NCBI GenBank assembly: GCA_964406005.1
Contig: CAYOPZ010000054.1
Location: 1 to 16,429, forward strand
Direction: 5' to 3'
Origin: CAYOPZ01 sp964406005
GTDB taxonomy: Bacteria; Bacteroidota; Bacteroidia; Bacteroidales; SM23-62
Length of the DNA: 16,429 nt
The position numbers were made by a program, and so were the translations under genes. A model generated the notes under the pieces. It was not told the DNA's origin. It saw only the letters and a program-made list of their open reading frames with translations, and ran no database searches. Position 1 is the first letter of the stretch. Each line of letters starts with the position of its first letter. Below are positions 14,701-16,429 of this stretch, piece by piece.

Positions 14701-16023
14701 ATGAGTGTAATAATTAAAATAGCGCAGTTTTTACTCAGTCTGTCCATCCTGGTTTTCCTTCATGAAATGGGACATTTCCTTTTCGCCAGAATATTCAGGA
14801 CGCGCGTTGAAAAATTTTACATTTTTTTCAATCCGTGGTTCTCGCTTTTCAAAAGGAAAATCGGTGAAACGGAATACGGCCTCGGATGGCTCCCGCTCGG
14901 CGGATATGTAAAAATCTCAGGGATGATCGACGAATCCATGGACAGGGAGCAGATGAAACTGCCTCCCCAGCCCTGGGAATTCCGCTCCAAACCTGCTCAC
15001 CAGAGGCTTTTGATCATGATCGGCGGAGTGCTGGTCAACTTCGTCCTGGCCCTTGCCATATACGCTACGACCTTATATGTATGGGGAGACAGGTACCTGC
15101 CCGTACAAAATGCAAAATACGGCATAATGTGCGATTCCCTTGCCCTGAGTATAGGCCTGCAAAACGGGGATCACATCGTTTCGCTGGACAACAGGAAGGT
15201 CGAAGATTTCAATTCCATTTTTCATGACCTGATTGTGGACAATGCGTCTTCCATACAGGTGGAAAGGAACGGCGAACTGCTCAGCATCGCCATCCCTGAG
15301 GACATCATCGCTCCCCTGCTTAAAAGCACGGATTTCATTGAGCCGAGATTTCCGTTCTATGTGGATGATTTTTCAAAGGAATCACCGGCCCGTGAGGCAG
15401 GCATACGGGTGGATGACCGCATTGTCGGTGTCAACGGTCAGAAAATCGAATTCTGGGATGAATTCAGGGATCGCGTACAGGATCTGGATGGAAAAGAGAT
15501 CGTCGTTACCGTACTCCGAGACGGGGAATCTCTTGATTATTCAATGACACTCACGGATGAGGGTAAAATAGGCGTCTTCCCGGTCGGTGACCTTGCCCGA
15601 TTTTTCACTCTCAAAACCACAGAATACACCTTCATGGAAGCCATCCCTGCAGGCATTGGCAAGGGGTTCAGAACGGCGGTCAGCTACCTGAAGCAGCTCA
15701 AACTGATCTTTATCCCGAAGACCAGGGCTTACGAGTCATTGGGGGGATTTATCAAAATCGGCAGTTTTTTCCCGGGTGTGTGGGACTGGGAAATTTTCTG
15801 GAGCATGACTGCTTTTCTATCCATCATCCTGGCCATCATGAACCTTCTGCCGATTCCGGCCCTGGACGGAGGCCATGTGATGTTCCTGTTGTATGAAATG
15901 GTATCCGGCAGGAAACCGGGTGACAGGTTTCTGGAGTATGCCCAGATCACGGGGATGCTTATCCTGCTCGCATTGCTTCTCTATGCAAATGGAAACGATG
16001 TGATACAGCTGTTCCACAAATGA
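14701..16023 (+). CDS. rseP: RIP metalloprotease RseP (site-2 protease)
   Basis: A 440-residue intramembrane zinc protease of family M50. In model bacteria RseP cleaves anti-sigma factors and leftover signal peptides inside the inner membrane. The zinc motif HEMGH is at 21-25 in the first membrane helix, and the third-ligand motif NLLPIPALDGGHV is at 381-393 (Asp389). Two PDZ domains lie between them, about 130-195 and 218-275, the second clearer (SPAREAGIRVDDRIVGVNG). Further membrane helices are at about 103-127, 366-385 and 415-430. The start ATG is preceded by AAAGGGAA, one of the few purine-rich leaders here. dxr and rseP are neighbours in many Bacteroidota, so the cluster is conventional. 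The local anti-sigma target is not in the window. Confidence 0.96.
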   Translation: MSVIIKIAQFLLSLSILVFLHEMGHFLFARIFRTRVEKFYIFFNPWFSLFKRKIGETEYGLGWLPLGGYVKISGMIDESMDREQMKLPPQPWEFRSKPAHQRLLIMIGGVLVNFVLALAIYATTLYVWGDRYLPVQNAKYGIMCDSLALSIGLQNGDHIVSLDNRKVEDFNSIFHDLIVDNASSIQVERNGELLSIAIPEDIIAPLLKSTDFIEPRFPFYVDDFSKESPAREAGIRVDDRIVGVNGQKIEFWDEFRDRVQDLDGKEIVVTVLRDGESLDYSMTLTDEGKIGVFPVGDLARFFTLKTTEYTFMEAIPAGIGKGFRTAVSYLKQLKLIFIPKTRAYESLGGFIKIGSFFPGVWDWEIFWSMTAFLSIILAIMNLLPIPALDGGHVMFLLYEMVSGRKPGDRFLEYAQITGMLILLALLLYANGNDVIQLFHK

Positions 16024-16046
16024 CTGCCGGAATCATTATTTATTAT

Positions 16047-16054
16047 TAAATTTG
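16047..16054 (+). promoter_or_regulatory. Probable Bacteroidota -7 promoter element (TAAATTTG) before tatA
   Basis: An exact TAnnTTTG match ending 28 nt before the tatA start, in the 59-nt spacer after rseP. It suggests that tatA has its own promoter in addition to any read-through. A purine-rich AAAAAAGGA at about 16069-16077 precedes the ATG and could act as a ribosome binding site. Confidence 0.45.
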
Positions 16055-16082
16055 GGTAAACTTATCAGAAAAAAGGATAGCG

Positions 16083-16280
16083 ATGGAAATTTTAGTCATA
16101 CTTGGTATTCCGGGACCCTGGCAGGTAATACTGATCGTGCTTGTAGTACTGCTGCTTTTCGGAGGAAGGAAAATACCCGAATTAATGAAAGGTCTCGGGC
16201 AGGGCATGAAAGAGTTTAAAAAGGCCACAAAGGACGAAGATAAATCAGAAGAGGAGCAGCCGGAAATCGAGAAAGAATAA
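16083..16280 (+). CDS. tatA: Sec-independent protein translocase TatA
   Basis: A 65-residue TatA/Hcf106-type protein. TatA oligomers form the passage for folded twin-arginine proteins once TatC has bound the signal. It has a short N-terminal membrane helix (about residues 10-26, ILIVLVVLLLF), the hinge FGGRKIPELMKGLGQG (26-41) and an amphipathic helix followed by an acidic-basic tail (KDEDKSEEEQPEIEKE). These features and the length are typical. tatC is not in the window. The gene follows rseP by 59 nt and ends before a strong hairpin. The molybdoenzyme subunit at 6934-9102 carries a Tat signal and would be a client. Confidence 0.95.
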   Translation: MEILVILGIPGPWQVILIVLVVLLLFGGRKIPELMKGLGQGMKEFKKATKDEDKSEEEQPEIEKE

Positions 16281-16302
16281 ATCCCGAACATTTTCGTATA
16301 CT

Positions 16303-16350
16303 GCCTGTCATTGTATTCCTGCGGTAAGGGACATGACAGGCATTTCTTTT
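16303..16350 (+). terminator. Probable intrinsic terminator after tatA
   Basis: GCCTGTCAT (16303-16311) and ATGACAGGC (16333-16341) form a perfect 9-bp stem with a 21-nt loop, followed by ATTTCTTTT. The long loop weakens the call, but position and T-rich tail fit the end of the tatA transcript. Confidence 0.5.
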
Positions 16351-16364
16351 GGACAGAGCAGGAA

Positions 16365-16393
16365 TCCCGGCTGTGGATTATATGCAGCCGGGA
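16365..16393. repeat. GC-rich inverted repeat near window end
   Basis: TCCCGGCTG (16365-16373) and CAGCCGGGA (16385-16393) pair perfectly over 9 bp around an 11-nt loop, with CAGG/CCTG extending the stem beyond a small bulge. No T-run follows on the plus strand. It may be a second terminator, a terminator for a converging gene outside the window, or a repeat element. Confidence 0.4.
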
Positions 16394-16429
16394 CCCTGTG
16401 AAGAGCAACATTAAATCTGTGATTTGCCG

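Noticed and set aside
16046..16411. 121-residue open frame on - strand covering tatA
   Set aside because: TatA on the plus strand is certain, and the antisense frame is a low-complexity shadow.

Overview
The window looks like a chromosomal stretch from a member of the Bacteroidota, probably a Bacteroidales/Marinilabiliales-type organism. Three things suggest this. Several gene starts are preceded at a constant distance (about 25-28 nt) by the Bacteroidota -7 promoter element TAnnTTTG, and most starts lack a clear Shine-Dalgarno sequence. Families typical of the phylum are present (a DUF4252-type secreted protein, an XRE-DUF4870 regulator, an M23-dxr-rseP cluster). Exported proteins carry plain signal peptides or lipoboxes. 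No rRNA, tRNA, CRISPR array, transposase or phage gene was seen. The species cannot be fixed from the sequence alone.

Bases 1-3132, + strand: four tightly packed genes. They are a CPBP-type membrane protease cut by the window edge, a hexapeptide-repeat O-acetyltransferase, an exported carboxymuconolactone-decarboxylase-like protein, and an exported CE1/esterase-D-type esterase with an N-terminal beta-sandwich domain. This part is clearly AT-richer than the rest. Bases 3133-4088 hold a broken regulator gene (XRE helix-turn-helix plus DUF4870 membrane domain, in-frame TGA at codon 31) and a strong palindrome in the following spacer. Bases 4107-6269 encode a DUF885 zinc-peptidase-like lipoprotein and a MmcQ/YjbR protein. 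The YjbR gene meets the convergent DUF4252-like gene with both stop codons inside one TTAA.

Bases 6266-12544, - strand: the most interesting block. Reading 5' to 3' it encodes a THEP1-like P-loop NTPase, an unrecognised polytopic membrane protein, a fused XdhC-MocA molybdenum-cofactor maturation protein, a [2Fe-2S] subunit and a Tat-exported molybdopterin subunit of the xanthine dehydrogenase/IorAB type. After a 164-bp gap comes the DUF4252-like protein. The fused protein would make and deliver the cytosine-dinucleotide form of the cofactor, and the two catalytic subunits would then be folded and exported together. There is no FAD subunit and no cytochrome c gene, so the electron acceptor is unknown. 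The NTPase and membrane protein have no established role in this pathway.

Bases 12649-16280, + strand: an envelope cluster of a membrane-anchored M23 peptidase, Dxr (isoprenoid precursor synthesis, TTG start overlapping the upstream stop), the site-2 protease RseP and TatA. TatA is the membrane component that a Tat-exported molybdoenzyme such as the one above would need. Two hairpins close the window.
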